A stretch of 64,000 bases of DNA from Pyrodictiaceae archaeon. Lineage in GTDB: Archaea; Thermoproteota; Thermoprotei_A; Sulfolobales; Pyrodictiaceae. Shown here piece after piece: positions 32,741 to 41,734 of the stretch. Numbering within the stretch: position 1 is the first letter of the stretch; every line of letters starts with the position of its first letter. The position numbers and the translations under genes are program-made. The notes below the pieces were generated by a model. It was not told where the DNA came from and made no database searches. It worked only from the letters and a program-made list of their open reading frames with translations. The stretch lies in assembly GCA_027036135.1 (NCBI GenBank), contig JALVSY010000007.1:376880-440879 (forward strand), given 5' to 3'.

Positions 32741-34471
32741 TTAGCATGTATGTCCTCTTATACTAAAGAACTTCGAATTCTCGCCAAGAACTTCTCTAAT
32801 CTCGTGGTCATTCTTAAAGGGCTTGCTGAGAGCGATTCTCCGAGCTAGTCTCTCTCCCACTATTTTCGACATAATAGTAAGTGCTGATTTGTTAGGGTTG
32901 AGGGGTATAGGTATTCCCCTAACGCTTCGAGCGGAATGAGAATATACATAAACATCTATAATTCCTCGCCGCGTTAGTCTGCATGGAATTTCAACTACTA
33001 TTGGATAGCTTCCTGCTTGTCGGGCGAACGTTACCTCGAGCCTCGGGTCATAGTATTCGATGTATACATAGCGAAGAATGGTACCGCTTGGCACTACTTG
33101 TTGAAGAAAGAGCCTTGAGTAATGCAATACTTTTTTCTCGAACCTCTTAGCAAGAGCTCTATACTTATCTATGAACCTTGTACCATATTTGTAGAGCTGC
33201 GTTCCTGGGAGTACGAGCACTTTCCTAACATTTATCCTTCTTACAAGTACCTTTCTCGAGTAGAGTTTTTCTATAAATTCCTCATTCAGTTTATACGTGA
33301 GTGGGCTCTCACCTATAAGCCCAAGCACGAAGTTTATCCCAGGCAAGAGCTCTGGTAATCCATTATACCCACGTCTTGATCCAAGCTTGGCTATAAGCTC
33401 GATGGCCTTTAGGGATTCATCTGGGTAGGTCTTTAGGTTATTAAGTTTAATAACCCTTGGATCAGCTGTCTCAATACCTAGCGCGGCAACATCGCCTGGT
33501 GTATGGTACTTAATGATAACCTTAAGCGCCTCAATGCTCTCCCTCTCGTGACGCACTATTGTACCTGCATTCGCGTTATCTATATGGAGCGTAAAGAGAC
33601 CGGGTGCAGCAACTCTGATGCCATAAAGTAGTTTCTCTAGTTCATTAGGGTTAGGCTTGGGCCACTCCCCTGTACTAAGTTCATTGCTTCCAAACACGAG
33701 TATGTCGGCTTGCCTACCGAGCCGGAAATGTCTAACTCCATGATTATAGAGAGCTTCAACCTCTCTAACAATATCTTCCACGCGTCGTTGCCTTGGCTTG
33801 CCGTAGAGCTTTGTAACGCAGAAGCTACAACCACCACTAATCCAACGAGGGCAGCCTCTATACGTCTCTATCTCTGCTATGAGATTGTAGCCGTGATTTG
33901 GGTGTTGTTCAACAATTTTTGCGCCTAGTATCGCGAACCTAGACACTGGTTCGAGATACTCGTTGTCAATTATTGCCCATGGTCTTGCTCTCTCCTCGCC
34001 ATACTTTACAAGCTCATAGATATATGCCTCAGGCTCGCCGGTCACGATTACGTCGAAGTTCTGCTTAACGGTCCGGGGGAGTGCTGCTACGCTTCCCCCG
34101 ATGTTTCCTATCCCCCATCGGGCTGCAGCACCTACTAGTACTTTGAATGGCTTGTTAATGAGTTTAAACCATGTCTGAAGCTCTTGGAGTGTTATAGGTG
34201 TTCCGCCAAGATATCTGCCTGGAACAACTGCTCCAGCTACTACTATGAGTAAGTCATACGTGTTTGCCCTCTTAATGAACTCCGGTATGTTGTTCCTAGC
34301 CTCGTCAATGGTGAGATAATGAACTGTTATACTTTTATCAACACTCCATATTGCCCCAGCAATATATCTTGGATAAACATCAATGTAGGGAGGTACGCCG
34401 AAGCCTGCAGGCTCGTCAGTATAACCATCAAGTATTAGCACCTTGCTTGGCCTAGCCAAGGCATGATTCAC
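32741..34471 (-). CDS. B12-binding-like radical SAM protein (COG1031-like)
   Basis: 576 residues. An N-terminal alpha/beta segment (KVLILDGYTDEPAGFGVPPY) is followed by the radical SAM region AEIETYRGCPRWISGGCSFC (residues ~200-220) with HFRLGRQADIL. This is the archaeal COG1031 Fe-S oxidoreductase group, reaction unknown. Its start overlaps the end of the next upstream gene by 4 bp (ATGA), so it is translated together with the PFL-activase-like protein. Confidence 0.75.
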   Translation of the reverse strand: MNHALARPSKVLILDGYTDEPAGFGVPPYIDVYPRYIAGAIWSVDKSITVHYLTIDEARNNIPEFIKRANTYDLLIVVAGAVVPGRYLGGTPITLQELQTWFKLINKPFKVLVGAAARWGIGNIGGSVAALPRTVKQNFDVIVTGEPEAYIYELVKYGEERARPWAIIDNEYLEPVSRFAILGAKIVEQHPNHGYNLIAEIETYRGCPRWISGGCSFCVTKLYGKPRQRRVEDIVREVEALYNHGVRHFRLGRQADILVFGSNELSTGEWPKPNPNELEKLLYGIRVAAPGLFTLHIDNANAGTIVRHERESIEALKVIIKYHTPGDVAALGIETADPRVIKLNNLKTYPDESLKAIELIAKLGSRRGYNGLPELLPGINFVLGLIGESPLTYKLNEEFIEKLYSRKVLVRRINVRKVLVLPGTQLYKYGTRFIDKYRALAKRFEKKVLHYSRLFLQQVVPSGTILRYVYIEYYDPRLEVTFARQAGSYPIVVEIPCRLTRRGIIDVYVYSHSARSVRGIPIPLNPNKSALTIMSKIVGERLARRIALSKPFKNDHEIREVLGENSKFFSIRGHTC

Positions 34472-35388
34472 CTACTTGCCGGCTCATACAGTATGCCCAG
34501 CTTCGCTGCATAGGCCATTACTTCCTCTACTTCATCTCTATAGACGGGGCGAGCTAGCTCCGGCCATCTTTTCGGATATCGAGCTACAAGATTCTCTGGA
34601 CGATACTGGTCCATTATGTTCACGAGTATTCTATCCCGCGGCAGATTATTAGCTATCCATCTCATTATGGCTTTACTGCAACAATTGACATGTCCAGGTA
34701 ATACTAGGTGGCGGATAATCATGTCGCCTTCCTTGGCCGCTATTATGTGATTCCGTGACACTATGCTAAAGTAGTTCCTAACACCAGATAACCGGAATGC
34801 ACACTTATCATTACCGTACTTGAAATCGGGTAGCCACAAATCAATAACGTCTGTTAGGACCCTAGTTACCTGCTCTGTCATGTACATATTACTGTTCCAT
34901 ATCTGAGGAACATTCGTGTCAAGGTACTTGAAGGACTCTATTATAGTATGTAAACTAGGTGTAGGTTCACCGCCAACGTGATTAATATTACGTGCACCCA
35001 TTACACGTAGCTCGTGCTGAATCCGAGCTAACTCGCGGGGAGTAACTACATCACCACCCCTAGGATATTTTTGACTTATATCATAATTTTGGCAAAAGAC
35101 ACAAGTAAAGTTACAAGCACCGTAGAAAATAGTCCCACTAGGAACAAGAGGAGCTTCTTCGCCTAGGTGATGGAACCAACTATGTACATACGTCTTCTCG
35201 TCAAGCCGGCATGCACCGAGTCTCCTACTACGATCAACGAGGCACCTCCTTTCACAAAGCCTACATGGCTTGAATATTCTCTTAATAATCTCCACGTCTA
35301 GGTCCAAGAGCGAGACTATATCTCGAATTCCTCTCCTATCAACAATGTAGTCTTCAAGGAGATACCGTTCTTTGAGGGCCTTGTTCAC
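34468..35388 (-). CDS. Radical SAM protein of the PflA/PflX type (COG1313)
   Basis: 306 residues. An N-terminal Cys module (CRLCERRCLVDRSRRLGAC) precedes the radical SAM motif CNFTCVFC (in YGACNFTCVFCQNYDIS). NHVGGEPTPSLHTIIE follows, as in COG1313 proteins. It is flanked by 4-bp overlaps with the 83-residue protein before and the COG1031-like protein after, making a three-gene operon. The glycyl-radical partner, if any, is not in this window. Confidence 0.8.
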   Translation of the reverse strand: MNKALKERYLLEDYIVDRRGIRDIVSLLDLDVEIIKRIFKPCRLCERRCLVDRSRRLGACRLDEKTYVHSWFHHLGEEAPLVPSGTIFYGACNFTCVFCQNYDISQKYPRGGDVVTPRELARIQHELRVMGARNINHVGGEPTPSLHTIIESFKYLDTNVPQIWNSNMYMTEQVTRVLTDVIDLWLPDFKYGNDKCAFRLSGVRNYFSIVSRNHIIAAKEGDMIIRHLVLPGHVNCCSKAIMRWIANNLPRDRILVNIMDQYRPENLVARYPKRWPELARPVYRDEVEEVMAYAAKLGILYEPASR

Positions 35389-35636
35389 GAGCCCACGATG
35401 CTCCCTGACACTTTTTCACGTAGATCCAGCAGGGTCTCCTCATCAAGTTTTTCTAGCTCCTTCTCGCCTATCTCAACTATCTTGGCTAAGAGGAAACGTG
35501 CGGGCACGCGATCAATCATCACTAAATAGTACCATTTAAGCCTCTTCCTTACCTCCTCGTTCTCCCAAACATATATAGCATCGGGTCTTAATCGCTGCCA
35601 TATGTGTTCCGGGACGAATCTTTCAAAGAATAGCAT
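35385..35636 (-). CDS. Small hypothetical protein, first gene of radical SAM operon
   Basis: 83 residues, helical (YVWENEEVRKRLKWYYLVMI, LEKLDEETLLDLREKVSGS). Its stop overlaps the start of the COG1313-like gene by 4 bp. No family recognised. It may be an accessory subunit. Confidence 0.55.
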   Translation of the reverse strand: MLFFERFVPEHIWQRLRPDAIYVWENEEVRKRLKWYYLVMIDRVPARFLLAKIVEIGEKELEKLDEETLLDLREKVSGSIVGS

Positions 35637-35684
35637 AGAGACCCCTTACCAGGAATACAGAACTAGCAGAGATGATGCAAGTCA

Positions 35685-35975
35685 TTAGTCTGACTGAGAG
35701 GCTCCTCCTTTCTCGGTCCGCTCTTTGACTATTTTGTATGCCTTCCAGAAGGGTAGTCTAACATAGTACTCTGCTAGCTCTAAGAGTTTTTCGAGTTCCT
35801 CGCGAGTTGCGTAGTCTATGGGCTCGCCCTCGTGCCCAGCTTCCTCCCACCTACTATGTAGCTCAACGACTAGCTTCTCTACATAGGGGTCACTGTAAAA
35901 GGCTGCCTTGTTTATCTGCGGAGCAGTTTCTACGAGAGAAAGTATCCGTTCCTTAAGCTCCACCTGTCTCACCAC
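35685..35975 (-). CDS. Small acidic hypothetical protein
   Basis: 96 residues, helical (LKERILSLVETAPQINKAAF, EELEKLLELAEYYVRLPFWK). It lies 18 nt downstream of serS and 48 nt upstream of the radical SAM operon on the same strand. Function unknown. Confidence 0.55.
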   Translation of the reverse strand: MVRQVELKERILSLVETAPQINKAAFYSDPYVEKLVVELHSRWEEAGHEGEPIDYATREELEKLLELAEYYVRLPFWKAYKIVKERTEKGGASQSD

Positions 35976-35993
35976 TCGCCCTAGGCTCTCGCC

Positions 35994-37376
35994 TCATTTT
36001 TCTCTACGCTTAGCCGGGTATATTGCTTCCTTTGGCGCCTTCTTAAACGGCTCTAAGTACTTCCTAAGAACTCTTGGAATAACTACAGTGCCGTCCGGTT
36101 CTTGGAAGTTCTCAAGTATCGCTGTGATAGTTCTTGTTGAGGCTATTGCTGTTGAGTTTAGTGTATGGACATATTCTCTTTCCATGCCCTTTCTCCTCAC
36201 AAGCCTTATGTTAAGACGATAGCTTTGCCAATCAGTTGTATTACTAGCGCTCACCATTTCACGGTACCTGCCCTGTGCGGGCATCCACACCTCTAAGTCA
36301 TACTTCTTAGTAGCTGGTGCGCCAAGCTCGCCGGAAACAACATTAACAACCCTGTAAGGGAGCCCAAGGCCTTGGAACAATTCCTCCGCATTCCTTATGA
36401 GCTCTTCATGTATCTGCCAGCTCTCCTCGGGCTTCGCGAACACGTATTGCTCAACCTTATGGAACTGGTGAACTCTAAATATTCCCTTGAGGTCACGGTT
36501 ACCTGCTCCCGCCTCGCGGCGGAAACAGGGACTAATACCAACAAGTTTTATTGGCAGTTCGTCTTCCATAATTTCCTCATTATAGTATAGAGCTGCTAGA
36601 GAGTGCTCAGCCGTAGCTATTAAGTAAAGATCCTCCCCCTCTACCTTGTATATAGCGTCCTTAAATGTCTCTAGATCTATTACGCCCATCATTATCTTGT
36701 GCCTAAGCATGTAAGGTGGTTGCACAAGCTTATAGCCCTTAGAGGTTAAAGTATCTATGGCATATAGTAAGAGAGCGAAATCAAGCCAAACTAGGTCATC
36801 GAATAAGTAGAAGAACCTAGAACCTGCTACCTCGGCAGCTTTCTGCGTATCACCTAGCTTGAGGACGTGCTCTAGCATATCTGCATGGCCAACAGGTTTC
36901 CAGTCAATTAGTTCATAATCTATCTTAAAGCCCCATTTCTCTGTCTGCTCCTTAAACTTGTCCAAGTATCCAATATATACCCGAGGCCTACCCCAGAACC
37001 GTACTGGCACGTTCTCTTCATCAGAGAAACCTACCGGCACTGACTCGTGCACTATATTAGGTAATGAAAGAAGCACGCGCTGTCTTTTCTCCTCAATCTC
37101 GCGTAGACGCCTTTCAAGCTCCTCTCGGGCCTTAAGAAGCTTCTTAGCCTCCTCAATAAGCCTTCTTCTCTCTTCCTCGTTTCTAGCCTTGGCGATGCTT
37201 CTCGTGATAACATTGTGCTTATGCCTTATCTCATCTACTTCTCTCTTGAGCCTTCTCCACTCCTCGTCAAGCCTCCTAGCCTCGTCAACTAGGCTCTCAT
37301 CCATTCCTCTTTTCCGAAGACTCTCTCTAAGAATTTCAGGATTTTCTCGCAAATATTTCAGAATACTCCACGTCAA
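35994..37376 (-). CDS. serS: Seryl-tRNA synthetase
   Basis: Charges tRNA-Ser. 460 residues. The long N-terminal coiled-coil arm (residues ~30-110, highly charged helices) is followed by the class II catalytic core: motif 2 [20 protein letters not shown] and motif 3 near [18 protein letters not shown]. This is the common bacterial/eukaryal-type SerRS rather than the rare methanogen form. ATG 37376 gives [14 protein letters not shown], the normal N-terminus. Confidence 0.95.
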   Translation of the reverse strand: MTWSILKYLRENPEILRESLRKRGMDESLVDEARRLDEEWRRLKREVDEIRHKHNVITRSIAKARNEEERRRLIEEAKKLLKAREELERRLREIEEKRQRVLLSLPNIVHESVPVGFSDEENVPVRFWGRPRVYIGYLDKFKEQTEKWGFKIDYELIDWKPVGHADMLEHVLKLGDTQKAAEVAGSRFFYLFDDLVWLDFALLLYAIDTLTSKGYKLVQPPYMLRHKIMMGVIDLETFKDAIYKVEGEDLYLIATAEHSLAALYYNEEIMEDELPIKLVGISPCFRREAGAGNRDLKGIFRVHQFHKVEQYVFAKPEESWQIHEELIRNAEELFQGLGLPYRVVNVVSGELGAPATKKYDLEVWMPAQGRYREMVSASNTTDWQSYRLNIRLVRRKGMEREYVHTLNSTAIASTRTITAILENFQEPDGTVVIPRVLRKYLEPFKKAPKEAIYPAKRREK

Positions 37377-37483
37377 GCGAGAACCTCCCTCGCAATACCT
37401 TGTAGCTCTAAGTAGTTCTCCGGGTTAAAAGACAGTAACACTGAATGACGAAAACTAGGCTTTTATTCGCACAAACCTTAATA

Positions 37484-37492
37484 CCCTATAAA
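37484..37492 (+). promoter_or_regulatory. TATA box of the 50-residue Cys-rich gene
   Basis: CCTATAAAT lies about 32 nt before ATG 37521. Transcription would begin a few nucleotides before the start codon. This supports the small frame being expressed. Confidence 0.55.
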
Positions 37493-37520
37493 TACTCCTC
37501 AAAAATCCAGAGGATGCACA

Positions 37521-37673
37521 ATGACCCTTAAATCATGTGAAGATATCTGTAGTGAGCGCTGCATTCCATATGAAAACAGCGGATTCGAAGCCTATAACTC
37601 ATGCGTAGAAGAGTGTATATACCAATGCGCTACAATGAAAGATCTCAAAATAATAGATAAAAGACATAAATAG
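37521..37673 (+). CDS. 50-residue protein with twin CX3CX3C motif
   Basis: A short frame from ATG 37521 to TAG 37671-37673. It contains CEDICSERC and CVEECIYQC, two CX3CX3C helical motifs separated by 13 residues, then a basic tail. Six Cys in such regular spacing in 50 residues is not chance coding, and a TATA box precedes it. The same twin CX3CX3C motif is found in the protein at 52384-52728. Possible roles are metal binding or a disulfide-stapled helical hairpin. Nothing is known from the neighbours. Confidence 0.65.
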   Translation: MTLKSCEDICSERCIPYENSGFEAYNSCVEECIYQCATMKDLKIIDKRHK

Positions 37674-37721
37674 CTAGACTGATGTCGCAGCATTAAGAGA
37701 TAGGTCCTTATCATTTCCTCT

Positions 37722-38141
37722 CTAGCCTTGTTTATTTTGCTGGCCTTGTTGACCATATATCTCATCGTAGCGCTGAATCCATTCCTCAACAACATCGTAT
37801 CCAAAGAGTTCCTTGAGCTGTTTTCTACCTTCTGGAGTAACTCTGCGAGGATCCCATGGTGTTTCAAGATCAAGCTCTATCTCAACATCCTCTGCCTCGG
37901 GCACTGCTTGGCGAATCGCCTCCTCGGCCATAAATGCAATCTGGCCAGCTATGGGGCAGCCAGGCGCTGTTAGTCCTAGCCGTACCTTGATTTTCCCATC
38001 ATCTATTTTAAGATCGTATACTAGTCCTAAATCATAAATGTTTACAGGGATTTCTGGGTCATAAACGTTTCTAAGAGCTTCTATAACTTTCTTCTTAACC
38101 TCTTCCGGGTCAAGCTTTTTTACAACTTTTTGCTCGCTCAT
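37722..38141 (-). CDS. MIP18/PaaD family (DUF59) Fe-S assembly protein
   Basis: 139 residues. DPEIPVNIYDLGLVYDL (residues ~28-44) and LTAPGCPIAGQIAFMAEEAI are the two conserved blocks of the SufT/MIP18 family, which helps Fe-S cluster maturation. A C-terminal Gln-rich tail is extra. ATG 38141. It is a single gene here; several Fe-S enzymes lie in the window. Confidence 0.85.
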   Translation of the reverse strand: MSEQKVVKKLDPEEVKKKVIEALRNVYDPEIPVNIYDLGLVYDLKIDDGKIKVRLGLTAPGCPIAGQIAFMAEEAIRQAVPEAEDVEIELDLETPWDPRRVTPEGRKQLKELFGYDVVEEWIQRYDEIYGQQGQQNKQG

Positions 38142-38233
38142 ACGCTTCTCTCCTTTAACTAGTGTAAAAGGGAGTATCGTTTATATAGTCTACTCCTTCT
38201 TCTCAGAAACTCTTCACGTCCACTATGAACTCC

Positions 38234-38419
38234 TCATACATGTGTCATTCTCTTCGTAATGTAGTAGGCTATAAAGGGCGATAGCACTACTAGTACTGTT
38301 ACGGCATAAACGCCATATATACTCCTAGCTCTGATAAAGACATAAAGTAGAATAAATAGTGTTACAACAATAGGAATAAGCACAATGTTATATAACTTAA
38401 TAAGCCTAGAAAAACTCAT
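38234..38419 (-). CDS. Two-helix small membrane protein
   Basis: 61 residues with two hydrophobic helices (IVLIPIVVTLFILLYVFI and VYAVTVLVVLSPFIAYYI) and basic ends. The start overlaps the stop of the CinA-like gene by 4 bp (ATGA), so it is translated from the same mRNA. Function unknown. Confidence 0.65.
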   Translation of the reverse strand: MSFSRLIKLYNIVLIPIVVTLFILLYVFIRARSIYGVYAVTVLVVLSPFIAYYITKRMTHV

Positions 38420-39192
38420 TTCCCAGCACCCGCGAGTAATCTATCAAGCTCTTCTAGTACAAGTCTTGCCTTTCTCTCAGCTTCTTCACACTTCTCGGCA
38501 GAAGCGAGAACCTTAACATCAATAATAGGCTTTTCGAGCTCGTGTCCCTTGGGATGACTCTTAACATAACAATCTGGGCACTTTTTTGAAGCCCTGCGTA
38601 GTAGTGGTGCTAGACTCGACTCGGGTATACCCTTGATTTCCTTGCCTAGTTCCCGGATACATATCTCTGGGAAAACGTGTTGTATCTTATCAAGGGCTAA
38701 GGGTAGCATTGCCTCCATTTCGCGGGGAACACCTGGCAGCGAAATTATGTAAGTTCCATCAGCGAAGAGAAGTGAGCCAGGAGCAGCTCCTACTGGATTG
38801 GGGATAGGAATCGCTCCTGCTGGGAGATAGGCCATTTTTACACGTTCCCTTGTTAGTTGTAGTTGTTTGCGTGAGTAGAACTCATTAACCATTCGGAGAG
38901 CTTTCTCGTTTAACACTAGGGCTCTATTAGTAGCAGCAGCTATTGCCTCAAGGGTCTTATCATCATCTGTTGGCCCGAGCCCCCCTGTCGTAACCAATAT
39001 ATCGGCTCTTGATATGCCACGGCGCACTTCATTGACGATATCATCGATAGAGTCCCCAACATCAATGATTCTGTCAACGATTGCGCCACGTAGTGTTAGC
39101 TCCCTCGCTATATGGGAGGCGTTTGTATTAACTATACGTCCTATCAAGAGCTCGTATCCAATAGTTATTATCCATGCCCGGGGCCTGTACAT
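38416..39192 (-). CDS. CinA-like molybdopterin-binding-domain protein
   Basis: 258 residues. The MoCF/CinA N-terminal domain shows IITIGYELLIGRIVNTNASH, then VTTGGLGPTDDDKTLEAIA and AAPGSLLFADGTYIISLPG with VPREMEAMLP. The C-terminal NMN-deamidase domain of bacterial CinA is absent, as in many archaea. Role uncertain: nucleotide-related hydrolysis is assumed for the family. ATG 39192. Confidence 0.82.
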   Translation of the reverse strand: MYRPRAWIITIGYELLIGRIVNTNASHIARELTLRGAIVDRIIDVGDSIDDIVNEVRRGISRADILVTTGGLGPTDDDKTLEAIAAATNRALVLNEKALRMVNEFYSRKQLQLTRERVKMAYLPAGAIPIPNPVGAAPGSLLFADGTYIISLPGVPREMEAMLPLALDKIQHVFPEICIRELGKEIKGIPESSLAPLLRRASKKCPDCYVKSHPKGHELEKPIIDVKVLASAEKCEEAERKARLVLEELDRLLAGAGK

Positions 39193-39259
39193 CTCAAACG
39201 ATACCTAGAAAACCCTATTCCAGGAACTCCTATTCAAAATGCGCGCCGCCCCCCAGACA

Positions 39260-39301
39260 GCCCCGCGGCACGGGGCATGGATGAAGGTAAGGGGACTTGC
39301 C
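39260..39301. ncRNA. Tandem GC-rich hairpins, possible structured RNA
   Basis: In an otherwise AT-rich gap: GCCCCG/CGGGGC (39260-39276, loop CGGCA), then ATGGATGAA, then GGTAAG/CTTGCC (39286-39301, loop GGGA, one G-T pair). GC-rich islands between genes in hyperthermophiles often mark structured RNA. No C/D or ACA boxes. It could also belong to the end of the glyA mRNA or the leader of the cinA-like mRNA. Confidence 0.35.
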
Positions 39302-39425
39302 TCCCGCACCTTTCTAATAAATATATTATAGTCAAACAATGCCTTATTGTTAGTATTAGAGAGAACAATAGAGTATACCTAATAACATAGATAATAATAG
39401 ATAAAAGTGAGAGAAAAGAGTATTA

Positions 39426-40763
39426 TTACATGAGTAGGTAGAGTTTACCATCTCTAATCGTGTTTATGTCAAAGCAGTACTTAACCTCAGTATACTCTCT
39501 TCTATACTCTGTTACCTCTTTTGCAACTCTCTTCGGATCTTCCTTGTCTATTAATACCCTCCTCATGAACCTTGCAATATCCTTCATATTGTCCTCTTTC
39601 ATACCATACCTAGTCATTTCCTGGACGCCGAGCCTCAGCCCGCTTGGATCTTTTATCGCGTCGGGAGGATCATAGGGTAAGAGATTCTTGTTAACTATGA
39701 TGTTAGCTTCCTCTAGTAATTGGGCAGCCTTAGCTCCCCCGCCCTGCGGCCTCACATCTAGTACTACTTGGTGGCTTCTAGTGTAGCCTAGATGTTCCCC
39801 TAACACCTTAAAGCCTTCAGCTGCAAGGGCCTCGGCTAGTGCCTTTGCGTTTCTCACTACTTGGTCTGCATATGCTTCTCCGAAGTATTTCATCTCTATC
39901 GCTGTCACAGCTAGTGCCGGCAATCTATGTAGGTGATGGTTACTGACGAAATAGGGGAATATCGCCTTACCTATGGACTTATAGAGTTTTTCGTCACGTG
40001 TAGCGACTATGCCGCCCTGTGGTCCGGGAAAAGTCTTGTGGGTAGATGCGGTCATTACGTCGGCTCCATGGTCTAGTGGGTTTCTCCATCTCTTACCAAC
40101 GATTAGCCCCAGTACATGTGCTGCGTCATATACTAGTTTTCCACCAACGCTATGAATAGCGTCGGCAATCTCCTTAACAGGATGTGGGAATAGGTAGACG
40201 CTGCCTCCTAGAACAGCGAATGACGGCTTAATCTCCTCTATGAGTTTTACTGCTTTATCCGCATCAACGTTCAAGTTCTCAGCATCGTATGGCATCTCTA
40301 TATGTTCTATGCAAAGTGCTCCCAGCGTGCCGAACTTTGTGTGGCTGACATGTGCTCCAGCTTGTACCGGGGCTATTACTGCCCTAGAGCCGCACTTACC
40401 TAGTACGCGAAAGACGGATGCATTAGCTGTGGTACCGCTTATAGGACGAGGATCGACTAAAGCTCCTCCGAGAAGCTCACCCATTATCCTTGAGACACGT
40501 ACCTCTACTTCATCAACGTATCTTGTTCCTTGATAGTATCTCTTGAACGGCTTACCTTCAGCATATCGATGCATCATATCAGATACATAAGCCGATAGGG
40601 CTAGCGGACTCATAGCATTCTCGCTCGCTATTAGGTTTATGGTCTCTTTCTTTCGCCAAATATTATGCCTCATAGTATAGTCTATTATTTCCCTTAGCTC
40701 TGGCGGTATTTTTGAGGAAGCTTCTACCCAGAACTCGTTGGACAAAAGCCGCACCAATAACAT
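39426..40763 (-). CDS. glyA: Serine hydroxymethyltransferase
   Basis: PLP enzyme that interconverts serine and glycine using a pterin one-carbon carrier. 445 residues. [14 protein letters not shown] lies near the N-terminus. The PLP lysine motif is [12 protein letters not shown] (residues ~236-247), and [14 protein letters not shown] is present. The N-terminus from 40763 has ~12 extra residues before the conserved [10 protein letters not shown]. Single gene; a gene of unknown function ends 33 bp upstream. Confidence 0.95.
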   Translation of the reverse strand: MLLVRLLSNEFWVEASSKIPPELREIIDYTMRHNIWRKKETINLIASENAMSPLALSAYVSDMMHRYAEGKPFKRYYQGTRYVDEVEVRVSRIMGELLGGALVDPRPISGTTANASVFRVLGKCGSRAVIAPVQAGAHVSHTKFGTLGALCIEHIEMPYDAENLNVDADKAVKLIEEIKPSFAVLGGSVYLFPHPVKEIADAIHSVGGKLVYDAAHVLGLIVGKRWRNPLDHGADVMTASTHKTFPGPQGGIVATRDEKLYKSIGKAIFPYFVSNHHLHRLPALAVTAIEMKYFGEAYADQVVRNAKALAEALAAEGFKVLGEHLGYTRSHQVVLDVRPQGGGAKAAQLLEEANIIVNKNLLPYDPPDAIKDPSGLRLGVQEMTRYGMKEDNMKDIARFMRRVLIDKEDPKRVAKEVTEYRREYTEVKYCFDINTIRDGKLYLLM

Positions 40764-40796
40764 GAAAACACGTATTCTTCTTTAGTAAACCTAGCG

Positions 40797-41105
40797 CTAC
40801 ATGTTACCAGCAGAGGCTTTCCCCGAAAGATCAGAGCTAAGGGCGGCCCCGTGTAGCTTCATCTCTACGTGTCTTAGTCGGCGGGTCAGCTTGAGCTCAC
40901 GTATAGCTATTTCGTAGGCCTTTTCAACGATATCATAGGTAATGGGAACTCCTACTTCATCCTCATAGCGGCGAAGAAGCCAATAAGCCTCAACGATGCT
41001 ATTCCACTCTCTGTAATGCTCCACAAGTATTCTTGCAGCTTTCTGTGGGGCCTCACGGAGACGCGGATCAATGTAGTCTCTCGTACTCTCTTTATTGTCT
41101 CGCAC
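40797..41105 (-). CDS. Helical hypothetical protein
   Basis: 102 residues: APQKAARILVEHYREWNSIV, EAYWLLRRYEDEVGVPITY, VEKAYEIAIRELKLTRRLRH. A helical bundle is likely; it somewhat resembles the DUF357 style of archaeal protein, but I cannot assign it. A TATA box 20-25 nt before ATG 41105 implies a leaderless transcript. Confidence 0.55.
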   Translation of the reverse strand: MRDNKESTRDYIDPRLREAPQKAARILVEHYREWNSIVEAYWLLRRYEDEVGVPITYDIVEKAYEIAIRELKLTRRLRHVEMKLHGAALSSDLSGKASAGNM

Positions 41106-41120
41106 TACCCGATACCCGTA

Positions 41121-41130
41121 ATACTATATA
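41121..41130 (-). promoter_or_regulatory. TATA box of the 41105 gene
   Basis: On the minus strand CTTATATAGT is centred about 21 nt before ATG 41105. The sequence is close to palindromic (ACTATATAAG on plus), so it might serve both directions. Confidence 0.5.
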
Positions 41131-41311
41131 AGTAGTACTACCCTATTTTGGTGTTACAGCTCTTTAACAGTACTACTGGAAACGAATAAGAGGAGTTTAA
41201 CTAAGTGTAGCCTAGGTCTTGTTTGTATTCTAGTTTCAATACTTGTGGGCTTACTTGGGTTGAGTGCCTTAAACTTCTTCTTTGGAGGAGTAGTTACGCT
41301 GGGGTCTCACT

Positions 41312-41734
41312 GTGTCAGCTGTAATGGACTCTATAAATGTGTCAACACATGACGTTGGTATAAGTGCAGAAATTGAACTAGACATACCAGTTGATTTAGA
41401 GATAGTTGTGTATGGCGGCCTAGATCCAGCTACACAAGACCTCATAGATAATGTGCGTGAAGCTGTAGACAAGCTCTATAAGAACTATGGTGTAGAGGCT
41501 GTTTTTGTCCCAAGAATAGTGTATTGGGATGTCTTTGCTCTTGCCCCTATAGCTGATGCCGATATCCCGGTGCTAGTCATAAATGGTAAGGAAGTTATAC
41601 GTGGGCGTAGTGCATCTGTTGAAGAGATTATACGAATAGCTTTATCTATGCTTGGTATAAGGGAACAAGAGAAACCCCTCCCGCTCCTATCTAGGAGGGA
41701 TGGGGAGGTAGCCCAAGCAGCACTTATTGCATAA
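41312..41734 (+). CDS. Thioredoxin-fold-like hypothetical protein
   Basis: 140 residues. VDLEIVVYGGLDPATQDLID, NYGVEAVFVPRIVYWDVF and ADIPVLVINGKEVIRGRSAS follow the beta-alpha-beta-alpha-beta-beta-alpha order of thioredoxin-like proteins, but there is no CxxC. GTG 41312 or ATG 41324 are possible starts. The last ~16 residues overlap the 3' end of the PfkB-like gene by 48 bp. Role unknown. Confidence 0.55.
   Translation: MSAVMDSINVSTHDVGISAEIELDIPVDLEIVVYGGLDPATQDLIDNVREAVDKLYKNYGVEAVFVPRIVYWDVFALAPIADADIPVLVINGKEVIRGRSASVEEIIRIALSMLGIREQEKPLPLLSRRDGEVAQAALIA

Noticed and set aside
35655-35690. GATGATG and CTGA 12 nt apart before the 35685 gene
   Set aside because: Only half of a guide RNA; no second C'/D pair follows.
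41150-41351. A frame encoding a membrane helix (LGLVCILVSILVGLLGL) and HCVSC, overlapping the start of the gene at 41312
   Set aside because: It has no ATG, GTG or TTG before the helix (first GTG is inside it). It may be an N-terminal part of the 41312 gene in another frame, but the evidence is too thin.
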